This document shows positions 1 through 7,370 of a stretch of DNA of 12,103 nucleotides, one piece after another. Source of the stretch: Aalborgiella sp043740415 (GTDB taxonomy: Bacteria; Pseudomonadota; Gammaproteobacteria; Burkholderiales; Burkholderiaceae_C). The notes beneath the pieces are model-generated. The model was not told the DNA's origin. It did no database searches and worked only from the letters and a program-made list of their open reading frames with translations. Both the position numbers and the translations under genes were made by a program. Position 1 is the stretch's first letter, and the number at the start of each line of letters is the position of its first letter. The stretch lies in NCBI GenBank assembly GCA_043740415.1, contig JAYUCJ010000063.1, forward strand, positions 1 to 12,103, given 5' to 3'.

Positions 1-99
1 AGTCCCCTCGAGTACCGGGAGAGCCTCGGTATCGCGTCATAAACCAGTCCAAGTTTTATGCCGCACCCCCAAGGGGTCAATTTTGGGTGAGATTCAACA
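1..99 (+). mobile_element. Insertion sequence end (partial), with transposase C-terminus
   Basis: Frame 1 from base 1 reads SPLEYRESLGIAS followed by a TAA stop at 40-42. This resembles the extreme C-terminus of DDE transposases of the IS3/IS481 kind, where a 'tPxEYr' segment follows the RPHSSLG motif, which would lie outside the window. After the stop come non-coding bases containing the hairpin pair CATAAA/TTTATG, then GGGGTCAATTTTGGGTGA and a terminus ending TTCAACA at 99. Read outward from the other strand the end is TGTTGAATCTCACCC..., i.e. a TG...CA-type terminus. Integrase-like coding begins immediately after it. The boundary at 99 is inferred from where integrase similarity starts. 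The family assignment is uncertain (IS3, IS481 or IS21 ends can look similar). The rest of the element lies left of the window. Confidence 0.5.
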
Positions 100-597
100 T
101 CTAGTAATGTGCATGTATTGCTGATCGCAAGAATTTGCCTAGCGACTGGCGGGCGCTGGGATGAAGTTGAAAGTTTGCGGATGAATCAACTGCAAGCAAA
201 ACGCGTCCAATTTGCAGAGACAAAATCTAAAAAAGTACGCGCCATTCCAATTGAAGCAAAAATGGAAAAAGAGATCATTGCCCATCACAAACTTCATAGT
301 CAAAGCGAACGCATTTTTAGCAGCTCATCCAGTGCCTTCAGAAGCGCAATAGAAAGAACGTCGATTAAACGTGTTCAGGGGCAATTGACGCATGTTTTGC
401 GCCACACCTTTGCCAGTCACTTCATGATCGGTAACGGAAATATTTTGAATTTGCAACGGATCCTCGGTCACAGCGACTTAAAAATGACGCTCAGATACGC
501 GCATCTAGCGCCAGATCACTTGGAGGAAGCCTTGAAATTGAACCCGTTGAACAAGCTAGGCTCAAATACGGTTGAACCTTTGTTGAACCTTCACTGA
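100..597 (+). pseudogene. int: Phage P2/186-type tyrosine recombinase (integrase), 3' fragment
   Basis: This is the C-terminal catalytic domain of a tyrosine recombinase. Counting from the GTG at 109, the catalytic residues are all visible: Arg16 in LATGGRWDE, the beta-hairpin lysine near 41 (TKSKK), His95 and Arg98 in LTHVLRHTFASHF, His121 in LGHSD, and the nucleophile Tyr130 in LRYAHLAP. The wording around these motifs (RICLATG, QLTHVLRHTFASHF, NIL.LQRILGH, RYAHLAPDHLE) is that of P2/186-like phage integrases. Such proteins are about 330 residues, so the arm-binding and core-binding N-terminal part is missing. In-frame coding stops leftward at TGA 88-90 and the sequence there looks like an IS end. 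A GTG at 109 could start a 162-residue product, but no Shine-Dalgarno precedes it, so I treat it as a broken gene. Its stop lies about 50 bp from the 3' end of the neighbouring tRNA. Confidence 0.8.
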
Positions 598-614
598 TTT
601 TCAAGGAAAAAAGA

Positions 615-640
615 AAGGGGTTACATTGCTGTAACCCCTT
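615..640 (-). terminator. Intrinsic terminator of the tRNA(CAT) gene, possibly bidirectional
   Basis: A perfect 10-bp inverted repeat AAGGGGTTAC/GTAACCCCTT encloses a 6-base loop. On the minus strand it follows the tRNA by 8 bases and continues into TTTCTTTTTT, a good U-tract. On the plus strand it follows the integrase fragment by 17 bases, but only a weak GATTTAT tract comes after it. It best fits termination of the minus-strand tRNA transcript. Confidence 0.8.
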
Positions 641-648
641 GATTTATA

Positions 649-725
649 TGGTGGGACGTGTAGGACTTGAACCTACGACCAAAGGATTATGAGTCCTCTG
701 CTCTAACCAACTGAGCTAACATCCC
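649..725 (-). tRNA. tRNA with CAT anticodon (Ile2 favoured over elongator Met)
   Basis: A complete 77-base cloverleaf with encoded CCA. The acceptor arms are GGGATGT/ACGTCCC (one T-G wobble), the D-stem GCTC/GAGC, the anticodon stem GAGGA/TCCTT with loop CTCATAA (anticodon CAT), and the T-stem GTAGG/CCTAC; the discriminator base is A. CAT serves either methionine elongation or, after lysidine modification by TilS, AUA isoleucine decoding. The variable loop and T-arm (TTGGTCG...GGTTCAAGTCC) read like E. coli tRNA-Ile2 rather than its tRNA-Met, so I favour Ile2, but sequence alone leaves this open. It is transcribed away from hrcA. Its 3' end faces the integrase remnant, consistent with use as a phage attachment site. 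Confidence 0.93.
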
Positions 726-739
726 GCCTTTGGATTGAC

Positions 740-768
740 AAAGTATCAAACCAACTCAGTATTGTAAA
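740..768 (-). promoter_or_regulatory. Candidate sigma70 promoter for tRNA(CAT)
   Basis: On the minus strand TTTACA (763-768) and TACTTT (740-745) are separated by 17 bases, and the -10 ends 14 bases before the mature tRNA 5' end, allowing a short leader. The -35 matches consensus at 5 of 6 positions and the -10 at only 3 of 6, so this is a weak call based mostly on position. It sits in the 68-base gap between tRNA and hrcA, which holds nothing else I can name. Confidence 0.35.
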
Positions 769-793
769 TGCTCTAACAACAATTATTTGACAG

Positions 794-1798
794 CTATTTT
801 TGATGGCTCAGCGCATTGCTGACCAATTTTGAGGTGATGTCGACGATTTGGATCATGCGGTCGTAGTGCATGCGGGTGGGGCCGATGACGGCCAAGGTGC
901 CGACGACTTGACCATCCACCTCGTAGGGCGCGCTGACGACGGACAAGTCTTCAATCGGCACCACATGGCTTTCGCCACCGATATAGATACGCACGCCTTC
1001 GGCTTGGCTGGAGGTGTCTAACAGGCGCATCAGTTGCGTTTTTTGCTCAAACAGGTCAAAAGCCCGTCGAAGTTGACCCATGTCGGTGGAAAAATCGCTG
1101 ACAGAGAGCAAATTCCGCTCACCCGCAATCACCACCTCGTCCTGCTCTTGCGCCAACACCTCAGAGCCGATTTGTACGGCAGCGTTCATCAAGTGGGCGA
1201 TTTCACCGCGCAGTTGGTCAACTTCCAGCTTGAGGCGCTCGCGCACTTGCTCGATCGCCATGCCCGCGTAATTGGCGTTGAGGAAGTTGGACGCTTCGAG
1301 CAATTGCGATTGCGAGAAATCAGCTTCGGTAAAAATCACCCGGTTTTGCACATCACCATCGGGGGCGACGATGATGACCAAATAGCGTTTTTCAGACAAT
1401 TTCAAAAATTCGATGTGTCTGAACACCGAGGTGCGCCTGGGCGCAATCACCACGCCGACGAACTGTGACAAGCTGGAGAGCAAATGCGCCGCGTTCGTGA
1501 TCACCTTTTTCGGCTGCTCAGCCGCCAAGATTTGCGGGGCAAAGGTTTCGCGCTGCGCGGTCAACATGGTGTCGACAAACAATCTGTAGCCGCGTGTGGT
1601 TGGAATGCGCCCTGCCGAGGTGTGCGGGCTGGCGATCAGCCCCAGTTCTTCTAAATCTGACATCACGTTGCGAATCGTCGCGGGTGAGAGTTCAAGACCA
1701 GAGGCGCGTGACAGCGTACGCGAGCCTATGGGCTGCCCGTCGGCAATATAGCGTTCTACCAACGCTTTCAACAATAACTTGGCTCTGTCGTCTAGCAT
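794..1798 (-). CDS. hrcA: Heat-inducible transcription repressor HrcA
   Basis: HrcA binds CIRCE operators (TTAGCACTC-N9-GAGTGCTAA) upstream of groE/dnaK-type chaperone operons and represses them; GroEL is known to support its folding in several bacteria. The 334-residue product matches the family's usual length (about 340). The N-terminal winged helix is clear: LLLKALVERYIADGQPIGS, then LSPATIRNVMSDLEELGLI, then SPHTSAGRIPTTRGYR (about residues 8-70). The GAF-like dimerisation region follows, including the late segment IGGES near residue 273. The ATG start gives the canonical MLDDRAKLLLKALVERY beginning, though no clear Shine-Dalgarno precedes it. It is divergent from nadK across 57 bp, and no CIRCE element is present there, so autoregulation through CIRCE is not supported in this window. 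The chaperone targets must lie elsewhere. Confidence 0.97.
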   Translation of the reverse strand: MLDDRAKLLLKALVERYIADGQPIGSRTLSRASGLELSPATIRNVMSDLEELGLIASPHTSAGRIPTTRGYRLFVDTMLTAQRETFAPQILAAEQPKKVITNAAHLLSSLSQFVGVVIAPRRTSVFRHIEFLKLSEKRYLVIIVAPDGDVQNRVIFTEADFSQSQLLEASNFLNANYAGMAIEQVRERLKLEVDQLRGEIAHLMNAAVQIGSEVLAQEQDEVVIAGERNLLSVSDFSTDMGQLRRAFDLFEQKTQLMRLLDTSSQAEGVRIYIGGESHVVPIEDLSVVSAPYEVDGQVVGTLAVIGPTRMHYDRMIQIVDITSKLVSNALSHQK

Positions 1799-1855
1799 GG
1801 TGGCATTTTAGTATGATGTGATTTAGCTCATACCCTTTAATCGACACATTTATCG

Positions 1856-2749
1856 ATGACAAACTTGCAATCTCATTTTTCTAAAGTCGCCCTGATTGGC
1901 AAAATTCATGCGCCAGGCTTGGCTGCAAGTGCCGGCGTGCTGGAAGATATTGCCCAATTTTTGAGCGATTTAGGTTGCAAGGTGGTGCTGGAGCAAACCA
2001 CCGCGCAGCTCTCAGGCATCACAAACTACCCCATGCTGGACGTGCAGGGCATAGGTGCGCAGTGCGATTTATGCTTGGTGGTGGGTGGGGACGGCACCAT
2101 GCTGGGCATTGGCCGCCAGCTGGCGCCCTATGGCGTGCCGTTGATTGGCATCAACCAAGGGCGCTTGGGCTTTATCACCGACATTGCGCTTGAAGACTAC
2201 CAAAGCGTGCTCAAACCCATGCTGATGGGCGAGTTTGAGGAAGACCACCGCAGCCTGATCCACGGCAAAGTCATGCGTGACGGCCATTGTGTGTTTGACG
2301 CACTGGCGATGAACGACGTGGTGATCAACCGTGGCGGCACGTCTGGCATGGTTGAGCTTCGCGTTGACGTGGATGGCCATTTTGTGGCCAACCAGCGGGC
2401 TGACGGCTTGATCATTGCGACGCCGACGGGCTCGACCGCCTACGCGCTGTCTGCCGGCGGGCCGTTGCTGCACCCGTCTATTCCTGGCTGGGTGCTGGCG
2501 CCGATTGCGCCGCACAACCTGTCAAACCGCCCCATCGTGCTGGCCAATGCGGTTGAGATCACCGTTGAAGTCGTCTCTGGCCGCGATGCGAGCGCCAATT
2601 TCGACATGCAATCCATCACAGAAATGCAGATCGGCGACTGCATCAAAGTCACCAAATCACAATATTCAGTCCGGTTTTTGCACCCCAAAGGGTGGAGCTA
2701 TTTTGATACGCTGCGCAAAAAACTGCACTGGAACGAGGGGGGGTCTTAG
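1856..2749 (+). CDS. nadK: NAD kinase
   Basis: ATP-dependent NAD kinase, which phosphorylates NAD to NADP in the cytoplasm. At 297 residues it has the normal length. The diagnostic motifs are in order: GGDGT at 77-81 (phosphate binding), NQGRLGF at 100-106, MND at 152-154, DG at 183-184, TPTGSTAY at 189-196 followed by SAGGP, and NRPIVLAN near 224-231. The ATG start follows TTTATCG with no obvious Shine-Dalgarno, yet it gives the expected N-terminus for betaproteobacterial NadK. It is the first gene of a nadK-recN-rapZ unit: its TAG stop is only 2 bp from the recN start. The hrcA/nadK/recN order is common in proteobacteria. Confidence 0.97.
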   Translation: MTNLQSHFSKVALIGKIHAPGLAASAGVLEDIAQFLSDLGCKVVLEQTTAQLSGITNYPMLDVQGIGAQCDLCLVVGGDGTMLGIGRQLAPYGVPLIGINQGRLGFITDIALEDYQSVLKPMLMGEFEEDHRSLIHGKVMRDGHCVFDALAMNDVVINRGGTSGMVELRVDVDGHFVANQRADGLIIATPTGSTAYALSAGGPLLHPSIPGWVLAPIAPHNLSNRPIVLANAVEITVEVVSGRDASANFDMQSITEMQIGDCIKVTKSQYSVRFLHPKGWSYFDTLRKKLHWNEGGS

Positions 2750-2751
2750 CT

Positions 2752-4518
2752 ATGGCATTGAAACGCATAGCTCTGCGCGATTTCGTCATCGTGCGCGAGT
2801 TGGAGCTTGATTTAGCAAGTGGATTTACGGTGCTGACGGGTGAAACGGGCGCAGGTAAATCTATTTTGATTGACGCCTTACAACTGGCGCTGGGCGCACG
2901 TGCAGACACCGCTTGGGTGCGCGAGGGCGCAACTCGAGCCGAAGTGAGCGCCGAATTTGATATTCCTGCAGCACGTAAAGTTTGGTTAAACACTTGGCTG
3001 GAAGAAGCGGGCTTTGAGGTGGAAGACACCTTGTTGCTACGCCGCACGGTTGATACTGCCGGAAAAAGCCGAGCGTGGGTCAACGGCAGCAGCGCCACAG
3101 CAACGCAGCTGAAAGAACTGGGTGACGAGCTGGTCGATATTCACGGCCAGCACGCTTGGGCCACGCTGAGCCGTGCCGATGCGGTGCGTGGCCTGCTGGA
3201 CGCTTATGCGGGCAACCATTGCCAACCCTTAAGTGCGTTTTGGACGCAGTGGCGAGCTGCCACCAAAGCGCTGGACACCGCCAAAGCGGCCATGCACAAC
3301 CTGCAAAACGAGCGCGAGCGCGTGCTGTGGCAACTCGCCGAAGTGGGCAAATTGGCACCTGGCGCAGACGAATGGGACGAGCTGAACGCGCAGCACACCA
3401 AGCTGTCAAACGCACAATCGCTCTTGGAAGCGGCGCAAACGGCGTTTTCAGCGCTGCAAGATGACGAATCTGGATCCAACGCAGACGCACACTTTAATGT
3501 TATGAGCGGCTTGGTCAAAGCCCACAGCGCATTGGAAGCCCGTGCGCACATTGAACCCGAGTTCAAAGCCTTGGCTGACGTGTTGGCGTCAAATTTGGCG
3601 CAGCTAGAAGACGCCGCCCACAGCTTGAACAGCTATTTGCGCAACACCGAGCTGGAGCCGCAGCGCTTGGCCGAGTTGGACGAACGCCTGGCGCTGTGGC
3701 TGTTGCTGTCGCGCCGCTACAAACGCACACCTGAAGAGCTGCCAGCCTTGCTGGCTTCATGGAAAGAAGAGTTGACACGCTTGGATGCTTCGACGGATTT
3801 AGCCGCTTTGGAAGCTGCAGAACAAAAAGCCGCCAAAGCCTACCAAGCTGAGGCGACCGCTATCTCCAAAAAACGCCGCGCTGCAGCACCCAAATTGGCT
3901 GCCGCCATCACCTCTGCCATGCAAGGCTTGGGCATGCAGGGCGGCGCGTTTGAGGTGGCTTTGACGGCGCTGGATGCCCCCGCCGAAGCTGGGTTGGAAG
4001 ATGTGGGCTTTTTGGTCGCCGGACACGCTGGCAGCACGCCGCGCCCTGTGGGCAAAGTGGCTTCGGGCGGCGAATTGTCGCGGATTGCCTTGGCTATATC
4101 GGTGGTGACCAGCCAGCTGGGCACGGCGCAAACCTTGATTTTTGACGAGGTAGACGCCGGCGTGGGCGGGGCCGTGGCGGAAACGGTGGGCAAGTTGATG
4201 AAACAATTGGGCGTGGACAGGCAAGTTTTGGCCGTGACGCATTTGCCGCAGGTGGCCGCATGTGCCGATCAGCATCTGGTCGTCGCCAAACGTTTGCAGG
4301 GACACAATACCGAAAGCAGCGTGACGGAAGTGGTTCAAACAGACCGCGTCAACGAGATCGCCCGCATGCTGGGTGGTGCGCAGGTGACCGAAGCCACCAT
4401 CCTTCACGCTACTGAAATGATAGCATCTCAGGCAATAAATACGCCGGCTAAAGGAAGATTTACTCCTATTTTTGGGGTTTCAGAGGCAAAATCGACTAAA
4501 TCTAAGGCTGTCGCATGA
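2752..4518 (+). CDS. recN: DNA repair protein RecN, with repeat-derived C-terminal extension
   Basis: SMC-like ATPase that acts at double-strand breaks together with RecA. Visible motifs: Walker A GETGAGKS at 30-37, the RecN-specific VDIHGQHAW at about 128-136, a long charged Ala/Leu/Glu-rich coiled coil in the middle, ABC signature ASGGELSR at 437-444, Walker B LIFDEVDAG at 462-470, and the switch histidine His497 in VTHLPQVA. A purine-rich GAGGGGGGG lies 8 bases before the ATG. The product is 588 residues, whereas RecN is usually about 550-560. The extra 30 or so residues from Ala553 onward are encoded by a short dispersed repeat and AT-rich bases after it, and are rich in Lys, Ser and Ala with no recognisable domain. 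The TGA stop overlaps the rapZ ATG (ATGA), suggesting translational coupling. Confidence 0.97.
   Translation: MALKRIALRDFVIVRELELDLASGFTVLTGETGAGKSILIDALQLALGARADTAWVREGATRAEVSAEFDIPAARKVWLNTWLEEAGFEVEDTLLLRRTVDTAGKSRAWVNGSSATATQLKELGDELVDIHGQHAWATLSRADAVRGLLDAYAGNHCQPLSAFWTQWRAATKALDTAKAAMHNLQNERERVLWQLAEVGKLAPGADEWDELNAQHTKLSNAQSLLEAAQTAFSALQDDESGSNADAHFNVMSGLVKAHSALEARAHIEPEFKALADVLASNLAQLEDAAHSLNSYLRNTELEPQRLAELDERLALWLLLSRRYKRTPEELPALLASWKEELTRLDASTDLAALEAAEQKAAKAYQAEATAISKKRRAAAPKLAAAITSAMQGLGMQGGAFEVALTALDAPAEAGLEDVGFLVAGHAGSTPRPVGKVASGGELSRIALAISVVTSQLGTAQTLIFDEVDAGVGGAVAETVGKLMKQLGVDRQVLAVTHLPQVAACADQHLVVAKRLQGHNTESSVTEVVQTDRVNEIARMLGGAQVTEATILHATEMIASQAINTPAKGRFTPIFGVSEAKSTKSKAVA
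4408..4466 (+). repeat. Short dispersed repeat, copy A (inside recN 3' end)
   Basis: It starts GCTACTGAAATGATAGC and contains AATAAATACGCCGGCTAAAGG. Aligned without gaps to the copy at 8874, 30 of the first 47 bases agree, including an 11-base run TAAATACGCCG. The layout (GCTA..., then ATAGC, then GGCTAAAGG and a T-rich end) resembles a short repeat that I recall as abundant at gene ends in Comamonadaceae genomes; I could not search for it. It is read in frame as the last part of RecN. The right boundary is approximate. Confidence 0.5.
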
Positions 4519-5405
4519 GTTTAGAGCTGGTTTTAATTACAGGTATGTCTGGCTCTGGCAAGTCAGTGGCACTGCATGCTTTGGAAGATGCTGGTTTTTA
4601 CTGCGTTGACAATTTGCCACCTGAGCTGCTGCTGCCTTTCATCGATTTAGAGCAACAGCATGGCGTCAAACGGGTGGCGATTGCGATGGATATTCGCAGT
4701 GCAACCTCGTTGCCCATGGTGCCTAATTTGTTGTCAGCATTGAAAAATCGTGATGTTGACTTGAAATCTTTGTTTTTAGATGCCACAACGGACACCTTGG
4801 TGCGACGCTTCTCAGAAACGCGCAGAAAACACCCGCTTTCAAGCCAAACAGCGCCTTTGATTGAAAATCAACCCAGCTTGCATCACATTCTGGTCGAAGC
4901 CATCGAGCTGGAGCGCGATCTGCTCGCCGATTTGCGCGAAGGGGCGCACATCATAGACACCAGCATCATCCGCCCCGCACAGCTTTTGGCTTATGTGAAA
5001 GACATGATTTCCGCCCCCGCCAGTGGCATGACACTGGTGTTCGAGTCCTTCGCCTTCAAACGCGGCATCCCCATGGATGCAGACTACGTGTTTGACGTGC
5101 GCATGCTGCCCAACCCCCACTACGAAAACTCGCTGCGTGACTTGACAGGGCGCGACGAACCCGTGGCCAACTTCCTGCAAAACCGGCCTGAAGTGATGGA
5201 CATGCAAGCCGATATCGCCAAATTTGTCAGCAAATGGCTGACCGCACTTGCCCGCGACCACCGCAGCTACGTGACCATCGCCATCGGCTGCACGGGCGGG
5301 CAGCACCGATCTGTTTATTTGGTGGAGCAGTTGGCTGCGACTTTTGCCAGCGAAAATACGGGCAAATATGTGACACTGAAGCGACACAGAGAACTACAAG
5401 GTTAG
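4515..5405 (+). CDS. rapZ: RNase adapter / nucleotide-binding protein RapZ
   Basis: RapZ (YhbJ/YvcJ family) is a P-loop protein. In E. coli it senses glucosamine-6-phosphate and guides RNase E to the sRNA GlmZ; in other bacteria the role is less clear. The 296-residue product shows Walker A GMSGSGKS at 10-17, followed by CVDNLPPELL. The C-terminal half contains FKRGIPMDADYVFDVR, RMLPNPHY and the conserved GCTGGQHRSV around Cys259, the part that carries RNA and metabolite binding in the E. coli protein. Its ATG overlaps the recN stop, so it is the last gene of nadK-recN-rapZ. I see no GlmY/GlmZ-like RNA here. Its stop lies 12 bp inside the end of the convergent mutY, with no terminator between them. 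Confidence 0.96.
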   Translation: MSLELVLITGMSGSGKSVALHALEDAGFYCVDNLPPELLLPFIDLEQQHGVKRVAIAMDIRSATSLPMVPNLLSALKNRDVDLKSLFLDATTDTLVRRFSETRRKHPLSSQTAPLIENQPSLHHILVEAIELERDLLADLREGAHIIDTSIIRPAQLLAYVKDMISAPASGMTLVFESFAFKRGIPMDADYVFDVRMLPNPHYENSLRDLTGRDEPVANFLQNRPEVMDMQADIAKFVSKWLTALARDHRSYVTIAIGCTGGQHRSVYLVEQLAATFASENTGKYVTLKRHRELQG

Positions 5406-6470
5406 CAACTTACGCACGGGCGCGGGTAATCCCAGCTTGGGCCAAGCATCCGCTGCAACCCAACTCCCTTTGATTTTCTGCGCTGTGTGCTTTGGTTTTT
5501 CAGCAAACTGCAAGCGCACTGGGTGAATATGCAAGTCTTTGTGCGTCAAAACATGTTTAAACACCGCACCGTCAACTAATTCTGCGATTGCAGAAGGAGG
5601 CAACGCAGCAGTTAACGCCTCGTAGCTCTCAAACACTGGCAAACAATACAAACCCGCCCACACACCGGGCGTGGGGCGCTGCTCTAAAAACACCGAACCA
5701 TCGGGCTGAGTCGCCCACAGCAGCCAGAGCGATTGGCTGCTGCGCTTCAAGGTTTTTGTTTTAACAGGAAAAGCTTCAGGTTTGCCCCCTTTTTTAGCCG
5801 CGCACAGCTTTTCGACGGGGCACAGCAAGCAATTCGGGCTGCGCGTGGTGCACAGGGTTGCGCCCAAGTCCATCACGCCTTGGGTGTAGTGCGGCATGGC
5901 TGTCCATAAATCGTCATGCGGCAACACCTGCGTTGCCAGCGCCCACAAAGCTTTCTCATTGACGGATTTCGCCAAATCAGCATCAAAACCCAGCAAACGC
6001 GTCAGCACCCGCTTCACATTGCCATCCAAAATAGCCACCCGCTCACTGAAACACAGCGAGGCGACGGCTGCCGCGGTTGAGGGGCCGATGCCGGGCAGGG
6101 TTTGTAGCACTTCTGCCGTTTGGGGAAACGCGCCGCCGTGCAGCCCGACCACGTCTTGCGCGCAGCGGTGCATGTTGCGGGCACGGCTGTAGTAACCCAA
6201 GCCGCTCCATAGCGCCAGCACATCGTCCAAACTGGCGGCGGCCAAGCTCGCCACCGTGGGGTGCGCGGCTAAAAACCGCGCAAAATAGTCTTTGACGGTG
6301 ACGACTTGCGTTTGCTGCAGCATGATTTCAGACAGCCAGACTTTGTAGGGGTCACGCGTGTTTTGCCACGGCAAATCGTGCCGACCATGTGTTTTTTGCC
6401 AGGCGATGAGTGCAGGTGCGAATTCGGTAATTGCGTTTGATTTCGAGATATTCGTCATCATTTCCGTCAT
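5394..6470 (-). CDS. mutY: Adenine DNA glycosylase MutY
   Basis: Removes adenine mispaired with 8-oxoguanine, preventing G:C to T:A transversion. With the start chosen at the ATG at 6468-6470, which overlaps the mutM stop as ATGA, the protein has 358 residues, a normal length. Catalytic Glu48 is in WLSEIMLQQTQ, the helix-hairpin-helix is LPGIGPSTAAAVAS at about 125-138, catalytic Asp149 is in ILDGNVKRVLTR, and the 4Fe-4S cluster ligands are Cys207, 214, 217 and 223 (C-X6-C-X2-C-X5-C). The C-terminal third is the Nudix-like 8-oxoG recognition domain (FLEQRP, GVWAGLYCLP). The reading frame is open up to 6551 inside mutM, but that extension is not MutY-like. A purine stretch CGGAA just upstream of the two following ATGs at 6461 and 6458 makes a slightly later start possible. 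Confidence 0.96.
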   Translation of the reverse strand: MTEMMTNISKSNAITEFAPALIAWQKTHGRHDLPWQNTRDPYKVWLSEIMLQQTQVVTVKDYFARFLAAHPTVASLAAASLDDVLALWSGLGYYSRARNMHRCAQDVVGLHGGAFPQTAEVLQTLPGIGPSTAAAVASLCFSERVAILDGNVKRVLTRLLGFDADLAKSVNEKALWALATQVLPHDDLWTAMPHYTQGVMDLGATLCTTRSPNCLLCPVEKLCAAKKGGKPEAFPVKTKTLKRSSQSLWLLWATQPDGSVFLEQRPTPGVWAGLYCLPVFESYEALTAALPPSAIAELVDGAVFKHVLTHKDLHIHPVRLQFAEKPKHTAQKIKGSWVAADAWPKLGLPAPVRKLLTL

Positions 6471-7324
6471 GGTTTTTGGCAAGTAGCGCAATAAAACGTC
6501 GAACGCTGCCCTTGCACAATCTTTGTGATGGGGGTTTGGCAATCCAAACACGGCAATCCCGCGCGGTCATACACCTTGGCTTCCAGCTGGAAGTAGCCAG
6601 ATTCGCCTTTGGCGCTGGAGAAATCTTGCAAGGTGCTACCGCCTTTGGCGATGGCTCGGGCAAGAACTTCTTGAATTGCAGCGTGCAGTTTGGCGGCTCT
6701 GGGCAAGCTGATTTTGGCAGCACGGGTCGTTGGGCGAATACCCGCCATAAACAGGGCTTCGGACGCATAAATATTACCCACACCGACGACCAACTCGCCC
6801 GCTAAAAGCACTTGTTTGATCGCTGTTTGGCGTTTTTTAAGATGTTGATGGAAAATTTTGACATCAAACGCCTCCGTCAAAGGCTCGACGCCTAGCCTGC
6901 CAAGCAGCTTTTGCGCGGTGGGTGATTGCTCTGCCGGTGCAAAAACGACCGCGCCAAAGCGACGCGGATCGTTCAAACGCAGCAAGCCCTGAGTGGTGAC
7001 CAAGTCAAAATGATCGTGTTTGCCTGCTGCGGCTACTTCTACGCCAAATGCCGTTTGCGAGGTAAAACTCAAGCTGCCAGACATGCCCAAATGCATCAAC
7101 AGCAAGCCCGTCTCTAGGCTACCAACGCGGCCACCTATCAAATCCAACAACAAGTATTTACCGCGTCGGCGCACTTGCTGCACGGTCATACCCAGCAAAT
7201 CAACCGGCTCGCATTGCAGTGGCCAGCGCAGCGGCTTGCCGACTCGCACTGCCAAAATACGCGCCCCAGCGATGCTGGAAGCAAAACTCAAGCGTGTCAC
7301 TTCAACTTCGGGTAATTCAGGCAT
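6467..7324 (-). CDS. mutM: Formamidopyrimidine-DNA glycosylase MutM (Fpg)
   Basis: Bifunctional glycosylase/AP lyase that excises 8-oxoguanine and formamidopyrimidines. The 285-residue sequence begins MPELPEVEV, supplying the N-terminal proline nucleophile (Pro2, after Met removal) and Glu3. Lys56 lies in RRRGKYLLLDL, followed by LMHLGMSGSL, NDPRRFGAVVF and GVGNIYASEALF, the helix-two-turn-helix asparagine region. The C-terminal zinc finger uses Cys259, 262, 279 and 282 (C-X2-C-X16-C-X2-C) with Arg274 at the loop tip. It is slightly longer than E. coli Fpg (269). It is the first gene of a mutM-mutY unit, so two arms of the GO repair system are made from one transcript. No strong Shine-Dalgarno is visible (AGTAGC precedes the ATG). 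Confidence 0.97.
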   Translation of the reverse strand: MPELPEVEVTRLSFASSIAGARILAVRVGKPLRWPLQCEPVDLLGMTVQQVRRRGKYLLLDLIGGRVGSLETGLLLMHLGMSGSLSFTSQTAFGVEVAAAGKHDHFDLVTTQGLLRLNDPRRFGAVVFAPAEQSPTAQKLLGRLGVEPLTEAFDVKIFHQHLKKRQTAIKQVLLAGELVVGVGNIYASEALFMAGIRPTTRAAKISLPRAAKLHAAIQEVLARAIAKGGSTLQDFSSAKGESGYFQLEAKVYDRAGLPCLDCQTPITKIVQGQRSTFYCATCQKP

Positions 7325-7340
7325 GCTACTATTTATTCAC

Positions 7341-7370
7341 GTTTTTTACGGTTTTTTACGGTTTTTTGTG
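7341..7370. repeat. Three phased 10-bp T-tract repeats in divergent promoter region
   Basis: GTTTTTTACG occurs twice in tandem, followed by GTTTTTTGTG, so three T6 runs are spaced exactly 10 bp apart. T/A-tracts in phase with the helix turn are known to bend DNA. The array fills half of the 68-bp gap between the divergent mutM and TPR genes, and a TATATA box (7373-7378) follows it. Confidence 0.85.

Noticed and set aside
765..806. Possible degenerate repeat copy at the hrcA 3' end on the minus strand (GCCATCAAAAATAGCTG ... TTAGAGC)
   Set aside because: Only the two ends resemble the repeat, and about nine bases are missing in between; too weak to call.
1799..1855. CIRCE operator or heat-shock promoter between hrcA and nadK
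   Set aside because: No TTAGCACTC/GAGTGCTAA pair and no sigma32-like boxes are present.
6471..6551. Longer mutY start inside mutM
   Set aside because: The extra residues are not MutY-like and overlap the MutM zinc finger coding; the ATGA overlap start gives normal length.
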